DNA of 64,000 bases from Anastatus disparis (taxonomy: Eukaryota; Arthropoda; Insecta; Hymenoptera; Eupelmidae), in the NCBI GenBank assembly GCA_017163975.1, contig JAFFSR010000230.1:124001-188000 (forward strand). Direction: 5' to 3'. Position numbers and translations under genes: made by a program. The notes beneath the pieces were generated by a model. The model worked only from the letters and a program-made list of their open reading frames with translations. It was not told the origin of the DNA and ran no database searches. Below, in pieces: positions 33,844-42,115 of this stretch; position 1 is the stretch's first letter; each line of letters starts with the position of its first letter.

Positions 33844-34912
33844 GCATTATTACTATAATCTTTCTGCACCATCAGCGTACGCTGGTGCTCATCTACTGAA
33901 ACACGCGAAACCCAAAAAATTTGATAACAATACCATCGCCAAGTGGCTGGAGAGTCAGGATGCACATACCTTACACAAACTCGTGAGACATCGTTTTCCT
34001 CGTCGACATTACAACGTTTTCAGCCCCTTTGAGGTGTGGGAAGCTGACTTGGCAGATTTTAGATCACTTAAAACCTACAATGATGGGTACAGCTATATTC
34101 TCATTGTCATTGATGCACTTTCAAAGTTTGCCTGGGCAGAGCCTCTACTCGACAAAACGAGCCGAAGCGTTGCTGTAGCATTGGACAAAATTTTATCACG
34201 ATGTAATGATAGACATCCTATTTACCTACAGACTGATAAAGGTAAGGAATTTATCGGTCGAGAGGTGCAAGAGGTGCTAAAAAAGAAACATATTACCTAC
34301 CGAGTCGTGAGAGACCCTGATATAAAGGCAGCCATTGCCGAACGCTTTATTCGAACTCTCAAAGGTCGAATCTGGCGATACTTTACTCACTCGCGCACAA
34401 GACGTTATATAGATGTTTCGCAAAAAATTGTGACGTGTTACAACGAGTCGTGGCACAGTGCCATAAAAATGCCCCCTTTCAAGGTCAACTTATATAATGC
34501 TCACGTGGTACGTCGAAATTTGTCGTTGCGTTACAGCGAAAAAAAGCCGTTTAGAGTAGCTAAATACAGCGTTGGTGATCTGGTTCGTGTCAGTCGTGCC
34601 AAGACAGCCTTCAGGAAAGCATACGAGGGTGGCTGGACTCTGGAGCTGCTTAAAATTATAAGAGTCGACACAAGACAACAACCACCCGTTTATACTTTGG
34701 CAGATCTTGGTGGAGAAAAAATTGACGGATATTTTTACGAAGAACAGTTGAGCAGAGTGCGCAAGGATTTAGATAGCGAAGCGTTTGAGGTTGACGAAGT
34801 TTTGAAGAGTAAAGGTAGGGGGTCGAAAAAACAATATTTGGTCAGTTGGAGGGGGTATCCAGAAAAATTTAATTCTTGGATAGCGGCTAAAGATTTGAAA
34901 AATTTACAATGA
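33821..34912 (+). CDS. int: Retroviral-type integrase with C-terminal chromodomain
   Basis: 363 codons from the ATG at 33821, preferred over 33791 because the extra residues are a lysine-rich read-through of the upstream gene's frame. The rve core carries the D,D,E triad: D76 (EADLADF), D139 (QTDKGKEF) and E174 (AAIAERFIRTLKG), spacings 62 and 34. An SH3-like C-terminal part follows (YSVGDLVRVSR). A chromodomain ends the protein (FEVDEVLKSKG...YLVSWRGYP...NSWI). Polinton integrases insert the linear genome with 6-bp duplications; the chromodomain probably targets chromatin. Frame intact. Its stop overlaps the next gene's ATG (ATGA). Confidence 0.92.
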   Translation: MSKPDGLEHYYYNLSAPSAYAGAHLLKHAKPKKFDNNTIAKWLESQDAHTLHKLVRHRFPRRHYNVFSPFEVWEADLADFRSLKTYNDGYSYILIVIDALSKFAWAEPLLDKTSRSVAVALDKILSRCNDRHPIYLQTDKGKEFIGREVQEVLKKKHITYRVVRDPDIKAAIAERFIRTLKGRIWRYFTHSRTRRYIDVSQKIVTCYNESWHSAIKMPPFKVNLYNAHVVRRNLSLRYSEKKPFRVAKYSVGDLVRVSRAKTAFRKAYEGGWTLELLKIIRVDTRQQPPVYTLADLGGEKIDGYFYEEQLSRVRKDLDSEAFEVDEVLKSKGRGSKKQYLVSWRGYPEKFNSWIAAKDLKNLQ

Positions 34913-35736
34913 ACGATGAATTTTACATGGTTTAACCGAGCAACAGCAGCAAGTTTGTCTTTCCACACAATGTGGCGACACATTTCACAACACAATTATC
35001 GCAAAATTTTTATCTTCATGGCGACTGGTGTGTAGGACTCACGGAAATTCAAATACCTCTCACATTTCAGCATATATCAATAGTTGAGCGGGAGGGAGTT
35101 ATTTCTGTTAAAACAGTCAAACGTGAAATGGCGAATGTTTTGCGAGAAACAGAAGAGACTCAACAGGGGGCCGAGGTGTTTGCCAGAGTGAAACCTGGTG
35201 TTTATCGTGATATTGAAAGTCTCTTGGAAGAAATAAATAATCTCGAGAATGTGAAAAATCATTTATATTTTGAAATCCAAGCTGGTGGCTATGTACGGGT
35301 TAGATGTCGATGTGGAGAAGATTGTACAACTTATAAGCACACGTTTACACTATCGGAAAAATTACTTAGAATTTTAGGTCTGGAAAATGTACCAATTTTC
35401 TCTTGCAAAGGTAATAAAGAACACTACATTACCGGTAATCGTCCAGCAAATCTTGTAAACGGGTTGCCAACCGTGCTGATGGTTTACAGCAACGATTGCC
35501 AGCCTTACATAACAGGTGACATGCGCACGAGCTTACTACGTATAGTCTCGCTTCATTTGCGCGATTACGTTTACGGAGGTGTTGAAATTAAAAACCCTTC
35601 ACCACCCATGTACCTACCACTGCTGTCTTCAGCGTTTCAGTCGATCGAAATAGATATAAGAGACGAACACGGATTTCCCATTCCATTCGACTACGGTACG
35701 TTGACTGTAACGCTTCACTTTAAGCGCATCCGATAA
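34909..35736 (+). pseudogene. Minor capsid (penton-like, single jelly-roll) protein, nonsense codon near start
   Basis: The natural start overlaps the integrase stop at 34909. The frame hits TAA at 34933-34935 (codon 9), then stays open for 267 codons. The downstream part has the family texture: THFTTQLSQNFYLHGDWCVG and VGLTEIQIP near the N-terminus, GLPTVLMVYSNDCQPYITGD in the middle and FDYGTLTVTLHFKRIR at the end. In related viruses it forms the pentameric vertex. The next usable start would be far downstream, so full-length protein could not be made. The rest of the frame is clean, so the stop may be fairly recent. Confidence 0.85.
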
Positions 35737-35746
35737 GATGCGTTAA

Positions 35747-36271
35747 ATGTCTGAGTTTGAAGATTTCTTCAATAACCAAATGGTTGGTGGTGGGGGTAAG
35801 TGCGTTAGAGCTGGTAAACCTTGTTTTGGTTATCACCAGTCGGGTGCAGGAGTAGGTAGTTTTTTGAAAGGTCTCTTCCGAGCAGCTATACCGAAGATCA
35901 AGCAAGGTGCAAAAATGGTCGGTAAAGAGGCTCTCCGAGCGGGTAAAAATATCTTAGATGATGTGACTCTAGGTGACAGACCTGTCAAAGAGGCGGCCGA
36001 AGAGCGCATTCGCGAGAGTGGTAAAAATCTCAAAAGAAAAAATGACGTTGTTCTGGACAAATTGCTCTTGGGTGAGTCGAGTGCAAAAGAGGGGGAAGAA
36101 TCTGAATATAAAAAGAAGAACGAGACATCGTCAGTTCAGTCGTCGAGTGCAGCTGGTACTACAAACACCTCAGCAGCTAAACGCTCGAAAAGTGGTAAGG
36201 TTGCGAAAAAGGAGAAGAAGAAGAAGCAGAATAAGAAAGCACGTGTAGCTAGAGATATTTTCGAAAATTAA
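35747..36271 (+). CDS. Small basic virion protein (adenovirus pVI/pX-like candidate)
   Basis: 174 codons, 10 nt after the minor capsid gene and 9 nt before the major capsid gene. N-terminal QMVGGGGK fits the adenain cleavage rule (M/L/I)xGG-x. A short hydrophobic amphipathic segment GVGSFLKGLFRAAIP follows, then helices (KMVGKEALRAGKNILDDV) and a very basic tail (KKEKKKKQNKK). Adenoviral pVI and pX are likewise basic, protease-processed, membrane- or DNA-active proteins. The assignment rests on position, charge and cleavage motif, not on firm sequence identity. Intact. Confidence 0.65.
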   Translation: MSEFEDFFNNQMVGGGGKCVRAGKPCFGYHQSGAGVGSFLKGLFRAAIPKIKQGAKMVGKEALRAGKNILDDVTLGDRPVKEAAEERIRESGKNLKRKNDVVLDKLLLGESSAKEGEESEYKKKNETSSVQSSSAAGTTNTSAAKRSKSGKVAKKEKKKKQNKKARVARDIFEN

Positions 36272-36280
36272 AATTTCAAG

Positions 36281-37582
36281 ATGGCGCTGTTGCATTCAGA
36301 ATCTTGTCAGTCAATCAAGTCGGAATTATCACTCTTTGAATTACCATCGACACAGACTGCAATTGAAGGCTCTTACTGGGTACAGTATAAACCGATATCT
36401 TCACTCAACGACCAATCACCAATTGAATTTACAATCCCCGGCAACACTGAATATCTAGACTTGGCTTACACAATGTTAAGTGTGAGTGTAAGTGTAACAT
36501 GCACTAGTGCTGAACCACCTAAGGATCCGAACGTTGGACCAATAAATAATCTTTTGCATTCGTTGTTTAATCAAGTCGACGTGCTATTCAATCAGAAACC
36601 TGTTTCACCGCCAAACAATGCTTATGCATACAGAGCTTACATTGAAACATTACTAAATTATGGCCCAACAGCTAAAAAGTCTCATTTAACGAGTGGTTTG
36701 TGGTACGATAATACAGCAGGGAAAATGGACGATACCACAGGTGGTAATGTAGGTCTCAATAAACGTAAGGCACTCATGATTGGCAGGAAGATTGATTTAC
36801 TCGGCCATTTACATTGTGATGTTTTTAATCAAGACAAATTATTACTGGGTGGTGTTGAAGTTAGAGTTAGGCTTGTGCGTTCTCGTGATGGATTCTGTCT
36901 CATGGATCCCGCTGGTGCTTTCACGGTAAATATTACCAAGGCTACGCTTTTTGTGCGTCGGGTAAAATTAAATCCTTCACTTGTGCTAGCACACGAAAAA
37001 CTATTGTCACAGACTACTGCAAAATACCCACTGACACGTGTAGAAGTTAAGGCTGTTACGTTACATAATGGTGTGCATGGGGAAACAATCGACAATGTCA
37101 TATTAGGTCAACTGCCGAAAAGAATTATACTCGGTTTTGTTGAAAATAAAGCTTACAACGGAGATAAAAGTCTTAACCCATTCAATTTCAAGAATTTTAA
37201 TATAAATTTTTTGTGTCTGTACGTTGATGGAATGCAAGTGCCATCGAAGCCCTTACAGCCAGATTTCAAAAAAAGCAAAATGTACGTTGATGCTTATCAT
37301 ACACTTTTTTCCGGCACAGGTATTCACTTTATGAATTCAGGCAACTCGATTAGCCGTGAAGACTATCCAAACGGTTACTGCCTATTCGCTTTTGATTTGA
37401 CACCTGATTTATCGGCGAGTGATGGTAGTCATTGGAATTTGATAAAAAATGGTAATGTACGAATTGATGTTAGATTCGAGGACCCACTAGAGGGCGCTGT
37501 AAATTGTATAATTTATGCTGAATACGACAATTTGCTCGAAATTGACTCGTCGAGACAGGTTGTCGTGGATTATAGCGGTTAA
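36281..37582 (+). CDS. Major capsid protein (double jelly-roll, Polinton/adintovirus type)
   Basis: 433 codons, intact. It shows the texture of the arthropod and nematode family often labelled F54H12.2-like: FELPSTQTAIEGSYWVQYKP near the start, IEFTIPGNTEYLDLAYTML, NNLLHSLFNQVDVLFNQK, YRAYIETLLNYG, and late YPNGYCLFAFDLTPDL. Two beta-rich halves are visible, as expected for a hexon-like double jelly-roll that trimerises into capsomers. No signal peptide or membrane segment. It follows the basic virion protein directly and is the last gene of the overlapping block, with a fresh promoter after it. Confidence 0.88.
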   Translation: MALLHSESCQSIKSELSLFELPSTQTAIEGSYWVQYKPISSLNDQSPIEFTIPGNTEYLDLAYTMLSVSVSVTCTSAEPPKDPNVGPINNLLHSLFNQVDVLFNQKPVSPPNNAYAYRAYIETLLNYGPTAKKSHLTSGLWYDNTAGKMDDTTGGNVGLNKRKALMIGRKIDLLGHLHCDVFNQDKLLLGGVEVRVRLVRSRDGFCLMDPAGAFTVNITKATLFVRRVKLNPSLVLAHEKLLSQTTAKYPLTRVEVKAVTLHNGVHGETIDNVILGQLPKRIILGFVENKAYNGDKSLNPFNFKNFNINFLCLYVDGMQVPSKPLQPDFKKSKMYVDAYHTLFSGTGIHFMNSGNSISREDYPNGYCLFAFDLTPDLSASDGSHWNLIKNGNVRIDVRFEDPLEGAVNCIIYAEYDNLLEIDSSRQVVVDYSG

Positions 37583-37608
37583 GTAGTGGTGGGGATATAT
37601 TTCTCACT

Positions 37609-37645
37609 ATTTAAGTAAAGCAAAGCCAGCTTTATTATCTCAGTC
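37609..37645 (+). promoter_or_regulatory. Putative core promoter: TATA-like plus TCAGTC initiator
   Basis: TATTTAAG (37609-37616) lies 33 nt before the A of TCAGTC (A at 37642), about 30 nt before the next start codon. The spacing is standard for arthropod RNA polymerase II promoters. Confidence 0.5.
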
Positions 37646-37671
37646 GGCGAGCAACTTTTATTGCAAACAGT

Positions 37672-38319
37672 ATGGACGTGGTAATTGATGTGCAGTTTTT
37701 AAAGGACAACAAAAATCGTTTGATTCCAAAGGAGGTGGCTGTACTTGGTATTCATAAAAACTTTATCGCTCATTGGATTGTGGCGCCTCCTTGTAATTTA
37801 AGACGCTTACCTAAAAATGCTTTGAGACAGAACAATTGGGTGACGCTGAATCATCATGGTCTGGAGTGGTACGAAGGTGATATATCGATAAAAAGATTAT
37901 ACAAAAATTTGGAAGATATCTGCATGAATTGTCGTACAATTTTCGTGCGAGGTCAAGAAAAGCTTGAACTACTTTCCAAGCTCACCACCTGTAAGATTGA
38001 AAATTTAGAAAAAGAACAAGATTGTCCAGCTTTTAGAAATTTGAATTTCAGCAGTGTACAGTGCATGAATCATTACTTAAAATCACCTTATTCAAATTAC
38101 GTGTGTGCACTAAATAACGTTGCTAATCTGAAACATTGGCTACTGAAACTTAACCCCAGCGTAAAATCGCTGATTTCGGAAGAATTTTTAGAAATTCTCC
38201 GCAATGAATTCAAAAGAGATTGTTCGATATCTGATGAGGATCAAGTTTCACGCAGTAGGCGTTTATCCAGCGGATCGGATTCCTCTGATGTGGGTGAAAC
38301 CTTGTGCGTTTGTGCTTAA
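37672..38319 (+). CDS. Conserved Polinton-associated protein, unknown function
   Basis: 215 codons. Starts MDVVIDVQFL; the middle has WIVAPPCNLRRLP and NHHGLEWYEGDIS; a late conserved part is VCALNNVANLKHWL. A homologous but broken gene lies at 41563-42019 outside the Polinton (shared HG..W and VCALxNVxxxK). A DVQ near the N-terminus loosely recalls the first acidic motif of DEDD exonucleases, but the other motifs are not clear, so no function is assigned. The last 38 codons run in another frame through the start of the protease gene (116-nt overlap). The Ser/Arg-rich tail may therefore be read-through after a lost stop. Confidence 0.7.
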   Translation: MDVVIDVQFLKDNKNRLIPKEVAVLGIHKNFIAHWIVAPPCNLRRLPKNALRQNNWVTLNHHGLEWYEGDISIKRLYKNLEDICMNCRTIFVRGQEKLELLSKLTTCKIENLEKEQDCPAFRNLNFSSVQCMNHYLKSPYSNYVCALNNVANLKHWLLKLNPSVKSLISEEFLEILRNEFKRDCSISDEDQVSRSRRLSSGSDSSDVGETLCVCA

Positions 38320-38647
38320 TACGCAAAATTATAACCAGCGTGGTGCGCACTGGGTTGCCATATACATTGATAAGTATGGCACAGATGTGTACTTTAATAG
38401 TCTTGGTAAACCACCACAAATTTAACAACATTTACGACGTATTAAGCAAAATTGTAAAAAATTTAGATGGAATAATAAACGCTTACAAAGCGAATATTCT
38501 AACGTTTGTGGTCATTATTGTATCATGTTTCTGTATTATATGTCTAGCGGATTGGGTTTCAAGAAATTCTTGGAAAATTTCTCACAGAACTTGCAAAAAA
38601 ATGATACTATAGTCAAGAATTTTGTGGGAAAAATCTCGTACGAGTAA
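38204..38647 (+). pseudogene. Adenain-like cysteine protease, interrupted
   Basis: C5-family (adenovirus-type) protease. It starts MNSKEIVRYL and has GVYPADRIP. The catalytic His is in GAHWVAIY (residue 49). YFNSLG carries Asn where an acidic residue normally completes the triad. TAA at 38423-38425 ends the frame after 73 codons. The same frame then continues open for 74 codons with the catalytic Cys in VCGHYC (38507-38509), ending at 38647. One nonsense codon thus removes the nucleophile. The enzyme would cleave capsid precursors at (M/L/I)xGG-x type sites; the 35747 gene product carries one. It overlaps the preceding gene. Confidence 0.85.
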
Positions 38648-38716
38648 TATGATATTTGGTTGTCTCTGATTGGTCGCACAACAACTTTTTGCGGCGCCCC
38701 CACCAATTTTTTACAG

Positions 38717-38743
38717 TATAAAAGAAGCGGCACCCACTCAGTC
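38717..38743 (+). promoter_or_regulatory. Putative core promoter: TATAAAAG plus TCAGTC
   Basis: TATAAAAG at 38717-38724 and TCAGTC at 38738-38743, with a 57-nt leader to the ATG at 38797. The TATA-initiator gap is slightly short (about 23 nt). The same initiator is used at 37640 and, on the minus strand, at 17103. Confidence 0.55.
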
Positions 38744-38796
38744 TAGCCACAGTTTGACGACAGTGATAGCAGCAGTAACAACAAAGCTCAAGCAAG

Positions 38797-39615
38797 ATGG
38801 TTGGTCAAAAGAGAAGCCTGGAGCAGACATTTGGTAATGACTTGGCATATTTAATAAAACAAAACAGCAAGAAAAATTATTGGCAGCAGGTTCTGCCAAT
38901 GGTCTACGGGCTGAACAGCTCTTTTGGAAAAATTATCCAGGTAGGCCTGGAGAATATAGGCGGCGAAGGCAAAAAGGAGTTTGCACCCGTAGTACGCTTC
39001 TGTGGAGCCAATTTTCAAGGTTTACCTCTGTCACTGGACTGTTGGGAGGCGTTGAAGCAGGAATTTGATAAAATTGAAGATTTTTTCACTTGCTATAACG
39101 AGGAATCTATGCTGGATCAGCGGCTATCTATTCCTGGATACACTGTCCGTTTTATGATTAGTTTTCACGAGAGAGCTTTTGAATTGGTACCCAATGACGC
39201 ACAACCAGAAGGAGAGGAGTGTGGTGGACCGCCGAAAAAATATGTTCGATTTAATCGGTCACTAGTATTTAAACGTGTCACGTTTGAACGTTTAAAAGAT
39301 TTATCAAAATGTATAGATTATAGAATTAGATATTTAAATACTGTTGTAAAATCTGTTGATTATATATTACGAGAAATGGTTATAAATATGAAAAATGTAT
39401 TAGAAAATAGTCAGGAATCTCAATATGTATACTATACTTCTAGCGATATAAAAAGCACAATGTCCAGTTTTAATGATAATTTTGTAAATGATCTCATCGA
39501 ATTATTAAAAAAGAATAATCTAGTTTTAGGAAAAGAAGATGTGTTTATAGTCATACACGAATTTATTATTTATCATATGTACACACTAGTTAATTGTATG
39601 AATGCTACGTTGTAA
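38797..39615 (+). CDS. Conserved Polinton protein near right end, unknown
   Basis: 272 codons, intact, last gene before the right TIR, with its own promoter. Residues 1-160 are mixed (WQQVLPMVYGLNSSFGKI; FCGANFQGLPLSLDCWEAL; PGYTVRFMISFHERAFEL). After about 39250 the DNA becomes much more AT-rich and the protein turns Lys/Asn/Ile-rich and helical. Proteins of this size with a GLPLSLDxW-type motif recur in insect Polintons from memory, but the role is unknown. AATAAA follows the stop at about 39631. The composition switch could mark a fused or fast-evolving C-terminal half. Confidence 0.7.
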   Translation: MVGQKRSLEQTFGNDLAYLIKQNSKKNYWQQVLPMVYGLNSSFGKIIQVGLENIGGEGKKEFAPVVRFCGANFQGLPLSLDCWEALKQEFDKIEDFFTCYNEESMLDQRLSIPGYTVRFMISFHERAFELVPNDAQPEGEECGGPPKKYVRFNRSLVFKRVTFERLKDLSKCIDYRIRYLNTVVKSVDYILREMVINMKNVLENSQESQYVYYTSSDIKSTMSSFNDNFVNDLIELLKKNNLVLGKEDVFIVIHEFIIYHMYTLVNCMNATL

Positions 39616-39890
39616 TGTTTTATTATTAATAATAAATGTGTTGTTAAACTTTAAAACATGAGTATTTCAATCACCTTGTCTGTTACCAACTCCTCATCCT
39701 TCATACACACAATAATTTATATGTAAATTTTGTATTTTCTGATTCAATATAAAAATTTATAATAATTGGAAATTAAAAATCTTTTAAATTCATATTTTAT
39801 AATTCAAGTTTTTATTATTTCGATAATTAAAAAGGATTATATTACAAAATTTTAAATTAATAATTTTGAAATATCGATTAAAATATTTTT
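39616..39890. other. AT-rich 3' spacer
   Basis: Contains a poly(A) signal-like AATAAA near 39631; otherwise nothing recognised. Confidence 0.5.
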
Positions 39891-39982
39891 ATCCCCACTC
39901 TAAATTTTGTGGGAGGGGGTAAGTGACCCTCCAGTTCATCCCCACTCTAAATTTCTAGGAGGGGGTGAGTGACCCTCCAGTT
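39891..39982 (+). repeat. Tandem duplication, 45-47 bp, beside the right TIR
   Basis: ATCCCCACTCTAAATTT followed by GGAGGGGGTRAGTGACCCTCCAGTT, twice (39891-39937, 39938-39982). Each unit contains a small GGAGGG/CCCTCC inverted pair. Confidence 0.85.
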
Positions 39983-40448
39983 GTTTGGGTACCATGCCTA
40001 ACAAACCCCTACTTCGCCTTCTCAGAGGTCATTGACCTAGTGGTCAATAACCTTTGGGGTGGTGAAGTGGGGGTTTGTTGTGACGGTCCATGGTGCCCCA
40101 ATAACTACTATAATTTTCATTTAAAATGTGCTTTAATAAAGTTTACATTCGTAATATTATTTATTTTTTCAGATTCATTTATTATTTTACTTTTATCAAA
40201 TGAAATTAGATTATTCATATTTATTTTCTATTTTTATCAAATGAGTTAAAAATGTCATACATTTAAATAAATTTAGAAAAGATCCTTTTTACTTTTCTAA
40301 ATTAAAATTAGATTTATTCATATTTATTTTCTATTTTTATTAAATGAGTTTAAAATGTCATACATTTATATAAATTTAGAAAAGGACCTTTTTTTAAAGA
40401 ACAAAAAAGGTTTTATTATTTGCAATTGAGTGAGAATAAAAAACAACT
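39983..40448 (-). repeat. Polinton right TIR
   Basis: Uninterrupted counterpart of the split left TIR, ending ...AAAAAACAACT at 40448. GC-rich inner part (to 40115) and AT-rich outer part with the about 130-bp internal duplication. Sequence immediately outside is protein-like (next entry). Confidence 0.9.
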
Positions 40449-41523
40449 GTAGTTACATCCATGTATGTGGAAAATTACAAAAACCAGATGGACAAGCACT
40501 AACTAAAACTAATTTCGTTAACAATGGCATTTGTCATCTGTTTGATGAAATTCGATATGAACTTAATGCTGTAGAGATAAATAAAAGTAGAAATGTTAGT
40601 CTGAGTAGTCTCATGAAGGAGTAGACTTCATTTAATCCAAATCAGACTCTAACATTAGAAAATGCAGGCTAGCTTGGTGTCGAAGAAGGAAAGAAAACAA
40701 TTGTAGATAATCATGGAAATTTTGACGTTTCTATCCCTTTAAGTATGATTTTAGGCTTCGCAGAAGATTACAAGAAAATTGTTGTTAATATGAAGCATGA
40801 ACTCATTCTCACAATATCAAGAAATGATCTGAATGATATAATACAGAAAGGTATTGTAGCTAACAATGTAACCACATATGAAAATTATCAAATAAAAATA
40901 GCAAAGATAGAGTGATTAGTGCCATATGTTATTGCATCAGATAAACAAAAAATCCAGCTGTTAAATTTCATTAGCAAAGATAATCCTATTTCTATGAGTT
41001 TTCGTTCTTGGGAGTTATTAGAATATCTTCTTCTTTCAACAACAAATAAACACGTCTGGATGGTAAAAATTTCAAATTAATTGGAGAAGCCACGATTCTT
41101 GGATTACAATCAGGGAAAAAAGGTTCAAAAACTAAAAATGCCAGTCGCTTTGACCACTGTAATATTAGTAATGTGAGACTTTTCTTGAATTCGCAATATT
41201 ATCCGTACAACAATCTCAATCTGGACAAATCTAAGAATCAGTTTGCTATTCTCTATGATATGCATGCTAATTTTCAGAAAAACTATTAAGGAAGAGATCC
41301 ACAGCTATTGTTGACAAAGTCTCAGTTTATCAACTTTGAACCACTCATAGTTATTGATTGTTCACGACAAAACGAATCTCTAAAGAGCACTCCTGTCGAT
41401 GTACGTCTAGAATTTGAGTCTAAAACTGACTTTTTAGCTAATACTTCAGCTTATTGCATGATCTTACACGGTCGCATCGTTTAGTACAATCCTATTAGTG
41501 GCGATGTTCGGAAGCTTGTCTGA
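40449..41523 (+). pseudogene. Decayed second major-capsid-like gene
   Basis: A long protein-like trace starts exactly at the right TIR edge: FVNNGICHLFDEIRYELNAV, SIPLSMILGFAEDYKKIVV, ISMSFRSWELLEYLLL and, in another frame, NVRLFLNSQYYPYNNLNLD and FEPLIVIDCSRQNESLK. From memory these resemble a repetitive capsid-like (jelly-roll) family in arthropod and cnidarian genomes, different from the 36281 gene. Stops: TAG 40622, TAG 40670, TGA 40913, TAA 41078, TAA 41287, TAG 41482; frameshift near 41090. Its 5' end is missing, cut at the Polinton boundary. Family name is a moderate-confidence memory call; that it is broken coding sequence is clear. Confidence 0.6.
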
Positions 41524-41562
41524 ATTATCTTCACTTTCACGTGAAAAAATTAATATTTTGAA

Positions 41563-42019
41563 ATGGAATATACGGTAGACATGATTCAATGGGTGCAAAT
41601 GGGTGGTGAATATGTTTCTAAAAGAAATAGCAATCATTCCTCTCAACGACAGTAGTGATCCCATCGTTCATCTGTTCAAAAAACCTTTTTCATGGAAATG
41701 GCTCTCTAACGAATTGCAAGGAAAAAACATTCGCCTCAAACATAATCACGGAATATCTTGGAATACTGATGAACTTCACTACTCTCAAATTGCAAACTTA
41801 CTTCGTGAATATTTAGATGATGCTCAAAAGAAATGGCTGTTACGATTCAAGTTTCCTGCTTATAACATCAATCAATACGACTATCCATCAAACCCATCTT
41901 TCAAGTGTGTTACTATATGCAAAAACCATAATTCAATTTATAAAACTGTCTGTGCACTACACAATGTCAAACTCATGAAATTATTCTATCTCTCACAAAA
42001 TAGTAGAAAAAAAAAATAG
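41563..42019 (+). pseudogene. Broken homologue of the 37672 Polinton gene
   Basis: It starts MEYTVDMIQW at 41563, shifts frame near 41600, then stays open for about 138 codons (FLKEIAIIPL, NHGISWNTDELHYS, VCALHNVKLMKLF). HG..W and the late CALxNVxxxK block match the gene at 37672-38319 in order and spacing. It follows the capsid-like trace in the same orientation and about 40 nt behind it, as 37672 follows the intact capsid gene, so capsid plus this gene may be a conserved pair. Ends in a poly-A-like run. Confidence 0.65.
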
Positions 42020-42032
42020 TAGAAAACACTAT

Positions 42033-42115
42033 AGGCATTCTGGATCACGTTCGGATTCTAGATCACTTTGAGAAGAAAGGGGGTGATCCTGAATCCGTGT
42101 GATCCAGCATGCCCA
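42033..42115. repeat. Short hairpin element (about 83 bp)
   Basis: GCATTCTGGATCACG...GGATTCTAGATCAC (42033-42066) pairs with GTGATCCTGAATCC...GTGATCCAGCATGCC (42085-42115). Repeated GATCAC/GTGATC half-sites. It directly follows the broken gene's A-run, possibly a tiny MITE. Confidence 0.6.

Larger units (their letters stand above)
11633..40448 (+). mobile_element. Polinton/Maverick (polintovirus/adintovirus-like) endogenous element
   Basis: The element is bounded by inverted repeats: 11633-11934 matches 40145-40448 and 15265-15400 matches 39980-40115, both in reverse complement. The outer ends are AGTTGTTTTTTATTCTC and its complement; an AGT start suits Polintons. It encodes the diagnostic set: protein-primed PolB, chromodomain integrase, A32/FtsK-type ATPase, adenain-like protease, and major and minor capsid proteins. 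Insertions inflate it to 28.8 kb: about 3.3 kb in the left TIR, a LINE (17.6-20.0 kb) and a hAT-like foldback (27692-31371). Net length is about 19 kb. Flanking 6-bp sequences (AATTAT, GTAGTT) do not match, so no target duplication is visible. Several genes are broken, so it is an old, inactive endogenous copy. Confidence 0.9.

Noticed and set aside
11627..40454. 6-bp target duplication of the Polinton
   Set aside because: Flanks AATTAT and GTAGTT differ; shifting the boundary a few bases did not give a convincing match.
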